Below are positions 62,093 to 64,000 of a stretch of 64,000 bases of DNA, one piece after another. Below the pieces are notes generated by a model that worked only from the letters and a program-made list of their open reading frames with translations, was not told where the DNA came from and ran no database searches. The DNA lies in the NCBI GenBank assembly GCA_002342505.1, contig DDQB01000108.1:15417-79416 (forward strand). Reading direction: 5' to 3'. The DNA comes from Acidaminococcaceae bacterium UBA2453 (GTDB lineage Bacteria > Bacillota > Negativicutes > Acidaminococcales > Acidaminococcaceae). The stretch's first letter is position 1. Each line of letters opens with the position of its first letter. A program made the translations under genes and the position numbers.

Positions 62093-62281
62093 TTAATAAC
62101 CGGCCCTGCGACGATCAGCAAGTATATTGTAATAAGTTTCTTTTTCTCTGATAAGCTTTTTCAGTTCGGCAATCTTTTCCGGTTCAAACTCTTTTTTGAG
62201 CTGGGCCTTAAGGTCCGCAATCTCACTTTTGAGCTGTCCCATACGGTTGCCGGCTAAACTGCTTAAAGCATCTTTTGCCAT
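62093..62281 (-). CDS. Small unknown helical protein (62 residues)
   Basis: A short, charged, helical protein (MAKDALSSLAGNRMGQLKSE at its start, Lys/Glu/Leu-rich after) without TM or cysteine. The middle reads as an amphipathic coiled coil. GGAGAAATGG context lies at the start, and it lies between two unknown genes with gaps of 5 and 66 bases, which supports it being real. It could bind the coiled coil of its downstream neighbour. Confidence 0.6.
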   Translation of the reverse strand: MAKDALSSLAGNRMGQLKSEIADLKAQLKKEFEPEKIAELKKLIREKETYYNILADRRRAGY

Positions 62282-62347
62282 TTCTCCTTAGCCTCCTAAA
62301 AACAGTGCGGCCTGGCCGCTGAATCTTCTCTTAAATCCCGTCCCCTT

Positions 62348-63379
62348 TTACTTTTCAGGCGCATTGGGATCGGGAAGCGGCACCAGCTCCGCCGCCTGAC
62401 GTTTGCAGTCGTTGATAGCCATGGAGTTCAGAACGCACATATTGCCGCGCTTTAGAACCAGGTCCAGGCGCGTCAGCAGGCGCATGGTCCGCTGCAACAT
62501 AACCGCGAACTGATAATCCTGCTTATCCGCAAGGGTGAATTCATTGTAATCCGGGGTTCTCTGCACCAACAGAGCCACATTCTCCATCTTGCTCCTGCAT
62601 ACTTCCCGCAGGCGCTCTACATCACTCCTGATGCTCTCAACGGTATCGCCCAGACGACGTATACGACCTACCGCGTCGGCTAGCTTCAGGCTGCGCCAGT
62701 CAATCTGGTCCTTCAGGGCGAAGGCTTCTTCCTTGGTGAGTTCCGTTATCGGTTTCGTGGAAAGCTCATTATACAAAGCATCCGTATCCAAAACCACAGG
62801 CACGCCCAGTATTTCATTCAGAACAGCGCCTTCTTCTATCAGGCCATTGTCGCTGTGGTGGGGAGAGGGAACCGTCCCCATAGTGTCAAGCATGCTGTCG
62901 CCTTCCTCAGTATCCGGGAAACCTTCAATATGCAGGACCTTGTCCTTTTCCACCTTCTGCGTCATAGTCTTTCCATAAATGGCAAGACTCGTCAGCAGGC
63001 CTGTGCCAAGCACATCCCACTGCTGCTCATGAAGCGCGCTTAAAGACGCTGTCATGTTACGTATATCGTCCATCTGCGGACGCCCGGCATGCACACTTTC
63101 CATTCCCTTATAGCTGATGAGCCCGGGCGGGTTCGTCATGCGGCTGTAAAGCTGGGCCAACGTGCCAAACTCGTTCCAGATCTCCAGCTTAAATTTACCG
63201 TAATCAATAACCGTCTCAAGAACCTGTTTGTTAACGGTATAGTAACGAATCTTCTCGTCATTGTAACGTTCCAAACTGCTTCTGACAATCTGTGCGGTAT
63301 TGCTTAAAGCCGTATACAACTTAAAACCCGCAACGGCAAGTCCTGCAACCGCAATCACGGCTCCCGGATGCACTGCCAT
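62348..63379 (-). CDS. Unknown protein with N-terminal hydrophobic helix
   Basis: The 343-residue protein opens with a hydrophobic stretch (AVIAVAGLAVAGFKLYTALS, about 8-27), followed by a mostly helical charged body with an acidic middle (about 155-190, EGFPDTEEGDSM). The end is LVPLPDPNAPEK. I do not recognise a family. GGAGG precedes the ATG at 63379. It is the first gene of the three-gene cassette beside atpC; no motif hints at catalysis. A membrane-linked structural role is only a guess. Confidence 0.6.
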   Translation of the reverse strand: MAVHPGAVIAVAGLAVAGFKLYTALSNTAQIVRSSLERYNDEKIRYYTVNKQVLETVIDYGKFKLEIWNEFGTLAQLYSRMTNPPGLISYKGMESVHAGRPQMDDIRNMTASLSALHEQQWDVLGTGLLTSLAIYGKTMTQKVEKDKVLHIEGFPDTEEGDSMLDTMGTVPSPHHSDNGLIEEGAVLNEILGVPVVLDTDALYNELSTKPITELTKEEAFALKDQIDWRSLKLADAVGRIRRLGDTVESIRSDVERLREVCRSKMENVALLVQRTPDYNEFTLADKQDYQFAVMLQRTMRLLTRLDLVLKRGNMCVLNSMAINDCKRQAAELVPLPDPNAPEK

Positions 63380-63489
63380 TCTTACACCTCCAGTAAGTTT
63401 CCAGACTTTCCGCCTGCAGTTATAAAAACCTTTTTAAGGAAATACTGATCAAGGAAATTTCAGCAAACATTATTACGAATATTTTTATA

Positions 63490-63532
63490 AAAAAGAGGTT
63501 CGCCCGAATATAATTCCGGACGAATCCCTTCT
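63490..63532 (-). terminator. Terminator downstream of atpC
   Basis: On the minus strand AAGGG-TTCGTCCG pairs with CGGGCGAA-CCTCTT (with G-U pairs) and is followed by TTTTTTAT. It marks the end of the ATP synthase operon. Confidence 0.8.
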
Positions 63533-63577
63533 TAAACCTTACTGACACAGACCGACCCCCGGTCTGCCAGGCTCCTG

Positions 63578-64000
63578 TCAGCGGGATTCCGCCGCCAGCC
63601 TTACAGTCTTCAGACGTGCTTCCGAGCGGCGCAGGCTGCCCATGACACGATCCATGTCAATCTCGTCATCCGGATTTGCCAGACGCTCACGGGCACGCAA
63701 AGCTGAAGCTTCGGCGCGGTCAACGTCAATTTCATCGGCAGTCTCGGCTGCCTCCGTCATAACCACAACCTTGTTGTCCTTAACTTCCATAAAGCCGCCC
63801 TGTATGCACAGGAAATGAGCTATACCCTGGGCATCGCGGTACTTCAGCGGAGCTTCCTTCAGTGCAGCGATCAACGGGGCGTGACGCGGCAAAATGCCGA
63901 CGCCTCCCCACAGGGTCACCGCTTCCACATAGGAAATGGAATCCGACTTCAGCACATACTTGTCCGGAGCCAGGACTTCAAAACGCATTAAACTGGCCAT
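63578..64000 (-). CDS. atpC: F0F1 ATP synthase epsilon subunit
   Basis: The 140-residue subunit links the rotor stalk of ATP synthase and inhibits ATP hydrolysis. The N-terminal beta-sandwich has GILPRHAPLIAALKEAPLKY and GGFMEVKDNKVVVMTEAAE. A C-terminal two-helix domain (about 90-140, with RAEASALRARERL) follows. The first visible ATG is at the window edge (64000); ATG 63988 is an alternative start, MRFEVLAPDKY, that fits family N-termini. atpD should lie just beyond the window. The operon ends at the terminator at 63490-63532. Confidence 0.95.
   Translation of the reverse strand: MASLMRFEVLAPDKYVLKSDSISYVEAVTLWGGVGILPRHAPLIAALKEAPLKYRDAQGIAHFLCIQGGFMEVKDNKVVVMTEAAETADEIDVDRAEASALRARERLANPDDEIDMDRVMGSLRRSEARLKTVRLAAESR

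Overview
The window reads as chromosome from a Gram-negative (diderm) Firmicute of the class Negativicutes, most likely family Acidaminococcaceae (Acidaminococcus or Phascolarctobacterium-like). The grounds are Firmicute-style genes (L27 with a cleavable N-terminus next to the Prp protease, a CIRCE operator, AGGAGG ribosome sites) in the same DNA as a nearly complete lipopolysaccharide and outer-membrane assembly gene set. A glutamate dehydrogenase start and a 1,489-residue acyl-CoA dehydratase activase fit an amino-acid fermenter. The genus is inference.

Layout. 1-8.7 kb: the 5' end of gdhA (minus strand), a spermidine/putrescine ABC transporter operon (potABCD), a split threonine/serine exporter, a uracil-DNA-glycosylase-like gene behind a structured leader, a small secreted His/Tyr-rich protein, a YdcF/ElyC-like protein and an XRE regulator. 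8.8-18.6 kb: the giant activase, a CIRCE-controlled hsp20, a membrane acyltransferase, the rplU-prp-rpmA ribosomal operon, a serine O-acetyltransferase and tRNA-Ser. 18.6-61.4 kb: a nearly unbroken run of minus-strand genes devoted to the envelope. In transcription order from the right these are murA, mreB, an AMIN/phosphodiester-glycosidase protein, an S55 peptidase, mlaE-mlaF-mlaD, tolC, tamB, a sigma factor, a one-TM protein, bamA, an unknown outer-membrane-like protein, three OmpH/Skp paralogues, lpxD, an LpxL-like acyltransferase, lpxC-fabZ-lpxA-lpxI-lpxB, msbA, a waaA-lpxK fusion, kdsB-kdsA-kdsD-kdsC, a second LpxL-like gene, lptC-lptA-lptB and one LptF/G permease, followed by DUF3084, YqgF-like and cyclodeaminase genes. 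61.5-64 kb: an unknown three-gene cassette and atpC.

How the genes work together. LpxC, LpxA, LpxD, FabZ, LpxI and LpxB with the LpxK half of the fusion make lipid A. KdsD, KdsC, KdsA and KdsB make CMP-Kdo, and the WaaA half attaches Kdo. MsbA flips the product and LptBFG/C/A carries it out. BamA, the Skp paralogues and TamB handle outer-membrane proteins. MlaE/F with a beta-barrel-tipped MlaD connects both membranes for phospholipids, and TolC is the efflux duct. LptD and LptE are not in the window. Near-consensus promoters lie ahead of mlaE, tolC (with a palindromic operator), the one-TM gene, the first ompH and lpxB, and intrinsic terminators follow tolC, the last ompH and lpxI, so the island is several transcription units.

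The best hunting leads are the WaaA-LpxK fusion, the MlaD-barrel bridge, the sigma factor/one-TM pair inside the outer-membrane locus, two terminator hairpins sharing an unusual conserved loop, structured leaders, and the unknown cassette beside atpC. No CRISPR array, insertion sequence or prophage was seen.
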